50,136 bases of DNA, from assembly GCA_947365245.1 (NCBI GenBank), contig CANAWG010000018.1, positions 1 to 50,136 on the forward strand, written 5' to 3'. The DNA is from an uncultured Oscillibacter sp. Its GTDB lineage: Bacteria > Bacillota > Clostridia > Oscillospirales > Oscillospiraceae. Under the pieces are notes generated by a model that was given only the letters and a program-made list of their open reading frames with translations, did no database searches and was not told where the DNA came from. Below, one piece after another: positions 41,256 to 49,330 of the stretch (its first letter is position 1; every line of letters begins with the position of its first letter). Position numbers and translations under genes: made by a program.

Positions 41256-42065
41256 ATGGATCGGCGCCAGCTGAAAAACGTCATCATCATCATCCTGCTT
41301 TTGGTCAACGGCTTTTTGGCCGGCTCCCTGGCGCACCGGAGCACGGCGGCCCGGGCCGCCCGGGACCGCTCCGCCCAGCAGCTGGCGGAGCTCTTTGACG
41401 CCGACGGCATCCAGCTGGACCCTGCCGGCATCCCGGAGGAGGAGCCTCCCGCCGGCCGCGTCCTGACCCGGGACCCCGACCTGGAGCGCTCCGCCGCCGG
41501 TCATCTGCTGGGCGGCGGTCTCCGCCGCTCCGAGCGGGCCGGCGTCTGCTCCTACAGCGGCGCAAGAGGCGCGGCGCTGTTCCGGGAAAGCGGCTCTTTT
41601 GAGGCCGCCGGCACCCTGGCCAGCCAGGGCGGCGAGGAGTTCTGCCGCAAGTTCTGTCAGGACTTCCACTACACGGTGTCCGCCGTACAGCTGGACGACG
41701 GCGGCAGCGGCACCATCACCGCCCTCCGGGAGTACGGCGGCCTGACGGTGGCCAACTGCACCGTGACGTTCACCCTGGAGGGGGGAGCGGTGACCGCCGC
41801 CCGGGGCACGCTGCTGCCGGACGCCTCCGCGGAATCCGCCGCCGGGGACCAGGCCCCCCTCTCCGCCCAGGCGGCCCTCACCGCCTTTTTGGCCATGCGC
41901 CGGGAGACCGGCGCCGTGGCCTCCTCCATCACCGGCATCTCTCTCTGCTACGAGCTCCAGAGCTCCACCGCCACTCCCATGTCCCTGACACCGGCATGGC
42001 ATATCGCCACCGACACGGTTGATTATTATGTCAACTGCACCACCGGCACCGTCAGCCAGTACTGA
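41256..42065 (+). CDS. yycI: YycI-like regulator of WalRK
   Basis: 269 aa. MDRRQLKNVIIIILLLVNGFLAGSL is a short cytoplasmic start and one membrane helix, as in YycI. The extracellular part ends with the two YycI-type repeats, including LCYELQSSTATPMSLTPAWHIATDTVDYYVNCTTG. The ATG at 41256 is 8 nt from GGAG; an upstream GTG at 41250 is too close to the same site. Last gene of the operon. Confidence 0.78.
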   Translation: MDRRQLKNVIIIILLLVNGFLAGSLAHRSTAARAARDRSAQQLAELFDADGIQLDPAGIPEEEPPAGRVLTRDPDLERSAAGHLLGGGLRRSERAGVCSYSGARGAALFRESGSFEAAGTLASQGGEEFCRKFCQDFHYTVSAVQLDDGGSGTITALREYGGLTVANCTVTFTLEGGAVTAARGTLLPDASAESAAGDQAPLSAQAALTAFLAMRRETGAVASSITGISLCYELQSSTATPMSLTPAWHIATDTVDYYVNCTTGTVSQY

Positions 42066-42066
42066 G

Positions 42067-42093
42067 GGGCGGCGCTCCCTGGGCCGGCCGCCC
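42067..42093 (+). terminator. Candidate terminator of the walRK operon
   Basis: GGGCGGC / GCCGCCC with a 13-nt loop, starting one base after the yycI stop; a T-rich stretch (ATTTTTC) follows 11 nt later. Moderate support. Confidence 0.45.
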
Positions 42094-42132
42094 AAATCCG
42101 CAAAATTTTTCAAAAAGAATCCCCCTGGCCAC

Positions 42133-42161
42133 TTGACAGCCGCCCGGTTTCATGGTATCCT
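42133..42161 (+). promoter_or_regulatory. Promoter of the tRNA cluster
   Basis: Consensus -35 TTGACA (42133-42138), 17-bp spacer, -10 TATCCT (42156-42161), about 25 nt before the first tRNA. Confidence 0.8.
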
Positions 42162-42192
42162 ATCTCAGCTGACAATTTCCGGGAGGGCGAAC

Positions 42193-42267
42193 GCAGGTGT
42201 AGCACAATGGTCAGGGCACCAGCCTTCCAAGCTGGGGATGCGAGTTCGATTCTCGTCACCTGCTCCA
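42193..42267 (+). tRNA. tRNA-Gly (TCC)
   Basis: Acceptor stem GCAGGTG / CACCTGC, anticodon loop CTTCCAA (anticodon TCC), T arm with GTTCGAT, CCA encoded. First of five tRNAs. Confidence 0.97.
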
Positions 42268-42275
42268 TCAAATTC

Positions 42276-42352
42276 GCGCCAGTAGCTCAGCTGGATAGAG
42301 CAACTGCCTTCTAAGCAGTAGGCCAGGGGTTCGAGTCCCTTCTGGCGTACCA
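42276..42352 (+). tRNA. tRNA-Arg (TCT)
   Basis: Acceptor GCGCCAG / CTGGCGT (G-U at position 1-72), anticodon loop CTTCTAA (anticodon TCT), T-loop GTTCGAGTC, CCA encoded. Confidence 0.97.
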
Positions 42353-42400
42353 GCTCTCTCAGGAAAGCGGTCGGCCGGCGTTCCGTATGGTTTATATGTG

Positions 42401-42477
<77 letters not shown>

Positions 42478-42522
42478 ACAAAAGCAGGGGATCGGGGTTA
42501 CCCCGGTTCCCGCTTTCCACAT

Positions 42523-42597
42523 AGGGGCGTAGCCAAGTGGTAAGGCAAGGGACTTTGACTCCCTCATTCGCTGGTTCGAGTCCAGCCGTCCCTGCCA
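42523..42597 (+). tRNA. tRNA-Gln (TTG)
   Basis: Anticodon loop CTTTGAC (anticodon TTG), acceptor AGGGGCG / CGTCCCT with one G-U, T-loop GTTCGAGTC, CCA encoded. The position-1 adenine makes an A1-U72 pair. Confidence 0.95.
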
Positions 42598-42634
42598 GCT
42601 CTTTCCGTCTGTGGGCGTTTGAACAACGGAATAC

Positions 42635-42710
42635 GATCCGGTAGCTCAGTTGGCAGAGCAACTGCCTTTTAAGCAGTGGGTCCGGGGTTCGAATCCCCGC
42701 CGGGTCACCA
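42635..42710 (+). tRNA. tRNA-Lys (TTT)
   Basis: Acceptor GATCCGG / CCGGGTC, anticodon loop CTTTTAA (anticodon TTT), T-loop GTTCGAATC, CCA encoded. Last of the cluster. Confidence 0.97.
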
Positions 42711-42868
42711 GCTCAGAAATTTCCGCCGCTGTTCCGTTTCCGGCTTCGCCGAAAACTGCACTCTGGCGGGAATTTCTTCGCTTTCCACCGCGACTCGCTT
42801 CGCTGGACTCGCGGCGGAGAGGGGACGGGGGACAGCTTGCGGAAAAAACGATTTTGACCGCTTACTCC
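42711..42868. repeat. Hairpin-rich repeat downstream of the tRNA cluster
   Basis: No gene. The near-inverted pair GAAATTTCCGCC (about 42716) and GGCGGGAATTTC (about 42765) flanks TGTTCCGTTTCCGGCTTCGCCG. The same TGTTCCGTTTCCG block occurs at about 9667 in the rplC-rpsJ spacer, and the arms share AAATTTCCGCC and GGCGGGAATTT with the MITE-like element at 23383. A second hairpin with CGCGA and TCGCG ends follows near 42789-42813. Confidence 0.5.
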
Positions 42869-42904
42869 AAAAAGGAAGACACGCTTTTGCGTGTCTTCCT
42901 TTTT
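42869..42904. terminator. Strong bidirectional terminator after the tRNA cluster
   Basis: Perfect 16-bp stem AAAAAGGAAGACACGC / GCGTGTCTTCCTTTTT with loop TTTT; A-run on one side and T-run on the other. About 160 nt past the last tRNA, so the repeat above is probably transcribed with the tRNAs. Confidence 0.88.
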
Positions 42905-43097
42905 AGGTTTTGCTCCCGTTGGTCGCTCCACCCGATTCAATTTAATCCACGGACGGGCGAAATGAATTCGCCCTGGGGAAATTCTCCGCCGCCTATGGCG
43001 GCTCCAAATTTGCGGCGCATAGGCGCCGCCGGGCAGAAAGCCGGTCATACCCAAAAATCGATTTTGCTCATAAGAGGATCTGTCATAGGCCTGCCGG
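42905..43097. other. Non-coding spacer with short GC palindromes
   Basis: No gene. Short palindromes in a row: GGCGAA / TTCGCC (42957-42973), GCCGCC / GGCGGC (near 42989-43003), GCGGCGC / GCGCCGC (near 43013-43030). They lie past the stop of the large minus-strand gene and may help end its transcript. Confidence 0.5.
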
Positions 43098-46000
43098 TCA
43101 CTCCAGCAGTTCCCGCATCCGCAGCAGCATCTTCAAATCGTTCTCCAGGCACATGGAGGCGGGCAGACTGGCGTCATAGCGCAGGCAGTTCCCCTTGTCC
43201 GGGCTCAGGGGGAGGATCACCGCCTCGCTGAGACGGGAGAGAGTCAGGTTCCGGGCATAGCGCTCCCGATAGGCCGACTCCAGCGCCAGCAGAATATCCC
43301 GGCTGTTGGTCAGGCAGGTCTTGGAGAAAGCGAACACCGCCTCCCGGCCGCACTCCTTGTAGAACTTGGGAAAGGCGTAGGGCAGGATCAGGTTCACCGC
43401 CGGAGTCAGCCCGGGTACGGAGGGCCGGGCCCCGCCCACGGTGTCGCCGCCGATAAAGGGGTACATGGTGGACTCCACGAACCACGCCCGCATATTGGGA
43501 ATATAGTACACGCTGTCCACCTCCCGCCCCCGGGCGGCCATCAGGTCCCGGCCCCGGCCGGAGAGGAGGCCCACCACGCAGCGGTCCACCTCCACGCCCT
43601 CCCGCCGCAGCAGGGGATCCAGCACCTGAATGCGGTTGCCGGAGTGGAGCAGGTCGTCCACCAGCATCACACTTCGGCGGAAAGAACGGACGGTGCGGAT
43701 CTGGCTCTCCAGGGGCGCGTAGCCGGGGAAAGCCTCGATGGTGAAGGACCTCAGGTCCGGGGCGAAGACCTTGTCGGTGTGGATGGTCTTTGTGACGGTG
43801 TTGGGCACGGCGCTGCCCCGCAGGATCTTGCCGAAAGGCACGCACATCTTGGGCCCCAGCATCCGGGGGGACGCGGGCTCGGCGGGGACGCCGTTGAGGG
43901 CCGTCAGCATCCCCACCAGGCGGTGGTAGATGACCTCGGCGTTGAAAGACAGCACCAGCATCCCGGGGTACAGGGCGCAGAGGGCCCGCTGGAGCTGGTG
44001 GTGTGCCTTCCGGATGGCGGAGAGCACATGGATGTCGGAGGCGAAAGGCTCTTTCAGTGTGGTGGGGATGTTCTGCAGCAGCACCGCCGGGGAGCGCATA
44101 TCCACCAGCAGCAGCGGCCGCTCCGCCGCGCCGGCGATGGGGACGAAGCCCTGCCGGCTCAGCAGATCCGCCATCTCCTCCGACGGCACGGGGCCGTACC
44201 AGGCGGCGTAGCCGCAGTCCTCCTCCACGGCTTTGGACAGCGCCTCCGTCAAGAGAAGCTGGCCCGCGTCGTAGCTGAAATTGGGAATCCGGGCCAGGTA
44301 CAGCCCCGTCAGCAGCCGGACCCGTCCCGCCGCCCGGCAGCGCACCGCGTCCGCCAGGGCCTCGTCGCCAAAGGCGTCGTACAGCCCCCGGTCGCTGACG
44401 GTCCGCAGCGTCAAAAAGCCCAGGATCCGCTCACCGGCCCCCGTTTGGCGCAGCACCAGCACGCTGTCCCGGCCGTCCGGCTCCGGGAGAGAGCGGCGCT
44501 CCGCCGCCGCCATGGCGCGAAGCTCCTCCCACAGCGGCGCCTCCGGGCGCTCTGTCCACACAAAGCTCAAAAAGCCCGTCCGGATAACCCGCTTGTACTG
44601 GGGCTCCCGCAGGTAGAGGCTGTTGCGGTAGATGTAGTCCTGCACCGAGGGCTCGATGAGATTGGAGATGTCCCGCCCCAGGTCGATGTTCTCCCGGATG
44701 CGGGTGGAGCTGATGTCCTCCAGGTGAGTGGGCAGCTGGAGCTGGAGCACGTCCCCCTGGAGGCAGGAGAGGTCGGCGGCGATCTCCCGGCCCTGGGCGT
44801 CGCTGGAGCGGCGGAAGACGATGTGGTTCAGGTAATGGACGGAGCCGGGAGAGGGCGGGACCTTGTAGGACGAGGCGTTTGCCACCACGTCGGACCCCAC
44901 CGCCAGGTACAGCTCCTGACCGGCGAACACCTGCCGCAGGCGCTGGAGGTCGGCGGGGGTGGCCAGGTTCACCGGGATGTCGTGGGGGAAGAGATACACG
45001 TCGAACTCGTCTGCCACGGACATGCTGACGATCTGCCGCCGGATCAGGGAGGGCTGGGCCTTCTTGGACCAGGAGAACTCGTCCACCGCCAGGTAGACCT
45101 CAAATCCCAGGTCCCGGATGGCCTGGACAATGCCCTTGTGGCTGAGGGAGAAAGGGTCGAAGGTGCCGGGGAAAAAGGCGGCCTTGGCTGGGATCTCAAA
45201 CCGGAACGGTCCGCTCTGGATCTTGTGGAGGACGATGAAGCGGTAGATGTGGGAGAGGGAGGCGGCTGTGTAGAAGAACGTCAGCTCCTCCTCCGGCTGC
45301 TCGCCGATGAGGAAGAGAAGCTTCTTGCCGATGAGGGTGAAAAGGGAGGTCTTCTCCTCGTATCCCAGCTCCCTGGAGGCGAAGAGCTCTCCCAGGATGT
45401 GGAGCGCCTCCTGCCGCGCCGCCTCCCGGCGGTCGGCCAGGCCCTTGAGGAGGAGGCCCGCCAGCTTCCTGCGGCGCAGGGCAAAGGCCTCTTTCTCGCC
45501 GAAGCGGGCGGCGTAGGCGGCGTAGTGCTCCAGCATGGCCCCCAGGGTGGCCAGGGCCGCCGCCACCACGTCGGTGTTGGGGGAGCAGAGGAGGAGGGCC
45601 ATCTGGTCCACCACCTCGTCCAGCTCCCGGGGGGTGAGCCACAGGGCGAACTGGCCCAGGTACTCCGGGATGTACTTGGAGATCTCCGCCTGGCCGGTCT
45701 CCAGGGCCTTGGACATCTCCACGGCGATCTCATTGCGCCTGTCCGGCGTCAGCGCCGGGGCGATGGCCAGCAGCGCCGCTCCCGCCATGCGGCGCACCAC
45801 CACGTTCTCGCTGACCTTGATGAGGTTGGAGAAGTGGGTGGCAATGTGAAGGGCGCCCGCCCCGCCGGAGCGCTCCACCTGACTGAGCAGATATTCCACG
45901 CCGACGGCCTTCAAAATCCAGGGCGTGGCGGTCTTCAGGTTGTCCAGGGACACGGCGCTGACCACGCCGGGGCGGCCCAGGCGGGCCTTTTGAGCGGATA

Positions 46001-47903
46001 CGTCCAGCCCCAGCCGCTCCCCCAGCTGCACCTGGAGAAACAGCAGCGGCGCGCTGTCGGCGCAGTCCGCCGCCTCCACCGCCCCGGCGATGACCCCCCG
46101 CTCCGCCGCCCCCTCCGGCAGAAAGCTCAAAAGATGCCGGAACAGCCGCAGCGCCGCCGCTTTCTGGGGGGCGCCGCCCCGATCCAGCCACCAGGCGGCA
46201 AAGGCCGCCAGCAGGGCGCAGCTCTCGGGGTCCGCCCGCTCCAGAGGGGCGTTCATCACGGCGTCCAGCAGGGCGAAAGCCACATCCGGCTCCACCTGGG
46301 CGGGGTTTCGGTAGTGGCGCAGCAGCTCCGCGGCGAAACGGGGGGCGTCCTTGTCGGAGCAGTCGCCCAGCAGGGCGTCCACCGTGGTCTTGGCCTGGTA
46401 GCGGATCATGCTGGTCTGCCGGGGCGTCAGGCGGCGGTCCGGGTGGATCAGCTTTTCCAGATACTCCGCCCACAGCTGGAAAGGCCGCTCCTCCGCCGGG
46501 TCCGGGGCCGCCCCGGCGGGCAGCTCCTTCTTATAGCCGGAGAGAAATCCCGCCAGCACCCGGCCGATGAGGGCGGCGGCGTGGCGCCGGATGTCCCCGT
46601 CCGCCGACAGCAGCAGCTCGTAGAGGAAATCCAGGGTCTGCTCCTTCTGGCCGGCGCTCCAGTAGGTGAAATACTCGTCGAAAATGGCCACGTAGGCCCG
46701 CAGCCGCCCCGCGTCCTTCTCGCTGCGGGCGGCCTCCAGGGTGGCCAGGAACAGGTGCTCCCGGCTCAGGCGGTGCATCAGGCGGATGTTGTGGTCCACG
46801 GCGGTGTAGCGCAGATAGTACACCACCTCGTCCGGGGAGGCCAGGGCCGCGTCCTTCCGGGGCACGGGGGGCACGCCGGAGGTCTCCAGGGTGGTGTCCA
46901 CGCCGAAGTAGGTGAGATACTCCTCAAAGTCCCGGAGCTTGGCATAGACGAACTGGTAGCGCCGCCGCTTGGCGTCGTCCACGTTGTCCAGTTTGTTTAA
47001 GATCACGTCGAACGCGTCTTTCAGAGAGAAGAGCTCCGCGATCTCCCCGCCGTCCGCCGTCCGGGACTGCTTCACCCGGAAGTCGGCGTACACCAGCACC
47101 AGCGACTCCGCCGAGAGGTTCTCAATCTCCAGGTCCCACACGGAGTGGTTGGCGGCGATGTGGCCGATGGCGTCCAGCTTCCGCCGCCGGCACCAGAGGT
47201 CGGTGTAGTAGTAGTGGAGGTAGGGCACCCGCTCCCCGGGCTTACAGCCGAACTTGCCGATGTCGTGGGCGGCGGCGGCGCCGCTCATGAGCCCCAGGTC
47301 GATGCGGCCGCCTCCGGCCTTGAAGGCCCGGGCCACGGTCATGGCGGCGTGGTGGACGCCGGCGATGTGCTCCAGGGTCCGGAAAGGCGTCACCTCCCGG
47401 CCCAGGCGCAGCAGCTCGTAGACGTACTCCATCCGCAGCCGCCTCTGGAAGAGGCGGTACTCCTCCGCCGCGGCGCTGTCCTTAAGCTCCTCCTCGGTGC
47501 AAAGCGCAAAGTCCAGCCAGGGGTCAAAGGGCAGAGTCCGGCGCTCCTCGTCAAAGAGCACCTGGAGGAACTGGAGCAGGCACAGCCCGCCGTCCCACTG
47601 GGCGGAGGTGTGGGCCTCGTCCGCCCGGGGGTACAGCAATGACAGCGCCACCTGGTAGGCGCAGCCAAGCCAGCCCCCCTCCGGCTCCGGGGCCAGGGCG
47701 TCCAGCACCGGGCGGAACGCCTCCAGCGCCTGGGCGCAGGTGAGCCGCTGCCGAATGGGCAACAGCGGAGAGAGCATGGACTTCCAGTCGGCCGCGCCGA
47801 AGACCCGGCGGACGTCTTTCCGGGCAAATCCCAGCTTTCTCAAAAACGCTCTGTCGTTGAAGGTCTCCACCAGGTGGATGCGCAGGGCCTTGCTCTGATC
47901 CAT
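43098..47903 (-). CDS. 1,601-aa multidomain protein: HD, helical repeats, NadD-like, GNAT-like and PRTase-like domains
   Basis: One uninterrupted frame of 1,601 codons. Domains read by motif: (1) HD-type domain about 170-330, with VHH (184-185), HDIGK (213-217) and NHS (252-254). (2) About 380-895, Leu/Ala-rich helical-repeat (HEAT-like) region. (3) About 905-1100, NadD-like nucleotidyltransferase: FFPGTFDPFSLSHKG (910-924), ending with ISSTRIRENI and LIEPSVQDYIYRNSLY as in NadD; the first His of HxGH is replaced by Ser919. (4) About 1145-1270, GNAT-like segment, weak. (5) About 1300-1500, phosphoribosyltransferase-like, with PRPP loop VMLVDDLLHSGN (1412-1423). HD plus NadD recalls the adjacent yqeK-nadD genes of Firmicutes. 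A role in NAD or nucleotide chemistry is inference; I know no function for the whole. The ATG at 47903 has a nearby GGAGC site. Confidence 0.85.
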   Translation of the reverse strand: MDQSKALRIHLVETFNDRAFLRKLGFARKDVRRVFGAADWKSMLSPLLPIRQRLTCAQALEAFRPVLDALAPEPEGGWLGCAYQVALSLLYPRADEAHTSAQWDGGLCLLQFLQVLFDEERRTLPFDPWLDFALCTEEELKDSAAAEEYRLFQRRLRMEYVYELLRLGREVTPFRTLEHIAGVHHAAMTVARAFKAGGGRIDLGLMSGAAAAHDIGKFGCKPGERVPYLHYYYTDLWCRRRKLDAIGHIAANHSVWDLEIENLSAESLVLVYADFRVKQSRTADGGEIAELFSLKDAFDVILNKLDNVDDAKRRRYQFVYAKLRDFEEYLTYFGVDTTLETSGVPPVPRKDAALASPDEVVYYLRYTAVDHNIRLMHRLSREHLFLATLEAARSEKDAGRLRAYVAIFDEYFTYWSAGQKEQTLDFLYELLLSADGDIRRHAAALIGRVLAGFLSGYKKELPAGAAPDPAEERPFQLWAEYLEKLIHPDRRLTPRQTSMIRYQAKTTVDALLGDCSDKDAPRFAAELLRHYRNPAQVEPDVAFALLDAVMNAPLERADPESCALLAAFAAWWLDRGGAPQKAAALRLFRHLLSFLPEGAAERGVIAGAVEAADCADSAPLLFLQVQLGERLGLDVSAQKARLGRPGVVSAVSLDNLKTATPWILKAVGVEYLLSQVERSGGAGALHIATHFSNLIKVSENVVVRRMAGAALLAIAPALTPDRRNEIAVEMSKALETGQAEISKYIPEYLGQFALWLTPRELDEVVDQMALLLCSPNTDVVAAALATLGAMLEHYAAYAARFGEKEAFALRRRKLAGLLLKGLADRREAARQEALHILGELFASRELGYEEKTSLFTLIGKKLLFLIGEQPEEELTFFYTAASLSHIYRFIVLHKIQSGPFRFEIPAKAAFFPGTFDPFSLSHKGIVQAIRDLGFEVYLAVDEFSWSKKAQPSLIRRQIVSMSVADEFDVYLFPHDIPVNLATPADLQRLRQVFAGQELYLAVGSDVVANASSYKVPPSPGSVHYLNHIVFRRSSDAQGREIAADLSCLQGDVLQLQLPTHLEDISSTRIRENIDLGRDISNLIEPSVQDYIYRNSLYLREPQYKRVIRTGFLSFVWTERPEAPLWEELRAMAAAERRSLPEPDGRDSVLVLRQTGAGERILGFLTLRTVSDRGLYDAFGDEALADAVRCRAAGRVRLLTGLYLARIPNFSYDAGQLLLTEALSKAVEEDCGYAAWYGPVPSEEMADLLSRQGFVPIAGAAERPLLLVDMRSPAVLLQNIPTTLKEPFASDIHVLSAIRKAHHQLQRALCALYPGMLVLSFNAEVIYHRLVGMLTALNGVPAEPASPRMLGPKMCVPFGKILRGSAVPNTVTKTIHTDKVFAPDLRSFTIEAFPGYAPLESQIRTVRSFRRSVMLVDDLLHSGNRIQVLDPLLRREGVEVDRCVVGLLSGRGRDLMAARGREVDSVYYIPNMRAWFVESTMYPFIGGDTVGGARPSVPGLTPAVNLILPYAFPKFYKECGREAVFAFSKTCLTNSRDILLALESAYRERYARNLTLSRLSEAVILPLSPDKGNCLRYDASLPASMCLENDLKMLLRMRELLE

Positions 47904-47953
47904 CGCGTTTGCTCCTTTCCGTCCGCGGCGCGGCGGGTTTTCGTACCGCCTCC

Positions 47954-47982
47954 ATTATACCCCAACCCGGGGCGCGGTGGAA
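47954..47982 (-). promoter_or_regulatory. Promoter of the 1,601-aa protein gene
   Basis: Perfect -10 TATAAT (47954-47959 on the minus strand), 17-bp spacer, weak -35 TTCCAC. About 50 nt before the start codon, which fits a monocistronic gene. Confidence 0.6.
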
Positions 47983-48023
47983 GCGGAAATTTCAGAAGCT
48001 GTACCCTCTCCCGGCACAGCAGA

Positions 48024-48072
48024 GCACCCCGCCCGCCCGGCGGAATCAACTCCTGCCGGACAGACGGGGTGC
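48024..48072 (-). terminator. Compound hairpin after the lipoprotein gene
   Basis: Outer arms GCACCCCG / CGGGGTGC with an inner CCGGC / GCCGG pair, 8 nt beyond the lipoprotein stop. It lacks a T-tract, so termination is only likely. Confidence 0.45.
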
Positions 48073-48079
48073 CGCTTTC

Positions 48080-48691
48080 TCACCGCTCCTCGGGGGTGAA
48101 GTACACGAAGAACGTGTCGCCCTCGTCGCCCTCCTCAAAGGCCTCCAGATAGGAGATGGAGAAGTCCCTTTCCCCGGCGGGGACCTCGTACACCAGAAGT
48201 CCCGTGCGCTCCTGGTTCACGCCCAGGCTGTATGTGCCGGGCAGCTGGTCGCCGCTGATGGGGTCCAGCTCCTCGTAGGTCTCCGGGTCGGTGGTGATGG
48301 GCAGACGGTAGTCCTCCTCCCCGCTGCCGCCCCACTGGGCCTGGAAGTCGGTGTCGTACATCTCCACGCTGGAGGTGATGGTGTTCTTCACCGTGATCTC
48401 CACCACCAGCAGCTTGCAGTCCTCCGCCGCCGCACGGCCGGCGAACTCGCCGCAGGTGTAGGCGCTGTTGACAGTGTAATTGAACCAGTAGGTGTGCATC
48501 GTGTCGCCGATGCGGCCCTCGGCCCAGCCGTCCTCCGCGTAGACGTCGCCGTCGCCGGAGCCCACATTGGCGCTGCCGCCGGAGTTCACATTGGCGCCGC
48601 CCTTGGAGCCGCCGCCGGAGTCCTTTCCTCCGCAGCCCGTCAGAGCCAGCGCCAGCACCAGCGCCAACAGCGCCGTCAACCACCGTTTCAT
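48080..48691 (-). CDS. Lipoprotein of unknown function
   Basis: 203 aa. Lipoprotein signal MKRWLTALLALVLALALTGC with lipobox LTGC (17-20), a Gly/Ser-rich flexible linker (21-50), then a beta-rich domain with YWFNYTVNSAYTCG, LLVVEITVKNTITSSVEMYDTDFQAQWG and GLLVYEVPAGERDFSISYLE. The pattern resembles extracellular immunoglobulin-like DUF4352/telokin-like domains, where the phrase of the type 'V-E-I-T-V-K-N' is usual. Function unknown. Surface-attached. Confidence 0.75.
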   Translation of the reverse strand: MKRWLTALLALVLALALTGCGGKDSGGGSKGGANVNSGGSANVGSGDGDVYAEDGWAEGRIGDTMHTYWFNYTVNSAYTCGEFAGRAAAEDCKLLVVEITVKNTITSSVEMYDTDFQAQWGGSGEEDYRLPITTDPETYEELDPISGDQLPGTYSLGVNQERTGLLVYEVPAGERDFSISYLEAFEEGDEGDTFFVYFTPEER

Positions 48692-48760
48692 AAAAACACC
48701 CTCCCAAATCTCTCAAAATTTCCTCTCTCACAAGCGCCGCGGCGCCAACAGGCCCCTCCC

Positions 48761-49126
48761 TCAGCGGGTGGGGATGATCTCGATCCAGTACCCGTCCGGG
48801 TCGGTGATAAAGTAGATGCCCATGGCGGGATTTTCAAAGCAGATGCAGCCCATACCGGCGTGCTTTTCGTGGGCGGCCTGATAGTCCTCCGCCCGCAGGG
48901 CCAGGTGGAACTCGCACTCCCCCAGGTCGTACTTCTGGGGGTGGTCCCGCAGCCATGTCAGCTCCAGGCGGAAGTCCGTCTGCCCGTCCCCCAGGAACAC
49001 AATCACAAAGCTGCCGTCCTCCGCCTCCTTGCGGCGCACCTCCGTAAGGCCCAGAGCCTCCCGGTAGAACCGGATGGAGCGGTCCAGGTCCGAGACGTTG
49101 AAATTAAAATGGTTGAATGTCAGCAT
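48761..49126 (-). CDS. VOC-family protein, glyoxalase I-like
   Basis: 121 aa, one full glyoxalase fold. Starts MLTFNHFNFNVSDLDRSIRFYREALGL. The four metal ligands of GloA are in place: His6, Glu55 (RLELT), His74 (EFHLAL) and Glu116 (YWIEII). Lactoylglutathione lyase detoxifies methylglyoxal; an alternative VOC activity is possible. Start chosen at the ATG with AGGTGAT 5 nt upstream; the open frame extends further but lies upstream of the promoter. Confidence 0.85.
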   Translation of the reverse strand: MLTFNHFNFNVSDLDRSIRFYREALGLTEVRRKEAEDGSFVIVFLGDGQTDFRLELTWLRDHPQKYDLGECEFHLALRAEDYQAAHEKHAGMGCICFENPAMGIYFITDPDGYWIEIIPTR

Positions 49127-49144
49127 TGTTATCACCTCACGGGC

Positions 49145-49173
49145 AGTATACCATACCCGCTCCGCCTGCGCAA
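49145..49173 (-). promoter_or_regulatory. Promoter of the glyoxalase-like gene
   Basis: -35 TTGCGC (49168-49173), 17-bp spacer, -10 TATACT (49145-49150) on the minus strand, about 18 nt before the start codon. Confidence 0.65.
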
Positions 49174-49260
49174 GCGGTTTCGCCGCCGGCGGGGCGGCAA
49201 AATCATCGGACTGTACGAAAAAAGCCGCCAACCTTGGTTGATTTTCTGACAATTCCCTGT

Positions 49261-49312
49261 TTGCCATCCCCGCCATTCCGTGGTACTCTAAAGGCAGTTA
49301 TAAAAGGCTAAC
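49261..49312 (+). promoter_or_regulatory. Promoter of feoAB, with a possible iron-regulator half-site
   Basis: -35 TTGCCA (49261-49266), 17-bp spacer, -10 TACTCT (49284-49289). GGCTAAC (49306-49312), just downstream, resembles one half of DtxR-family operators (TTAGGCTAACC type). No full palindrome and no Fur box are visible, so iron control is only suggested. Confidence 0.5.
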
Positions 49313-49330
49313 TTTTGGAGGGATGTACCG

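Noticed and set aside
43644..47000. 1,118-codon open frame on the plus strand opposite the large fusion gene
   Set aside because: Antisense shadow in high-GC DNA; the translation is repetitive Gly/His/Val/Gln-rich with no domain signals, while the minus frame has clear motifs.
49174..49330. Fur box before feoAB
   Set aside because: No GATAAT-type repeat array is visible; only a weak GGCTAAC half-site of DtxR type was noted.
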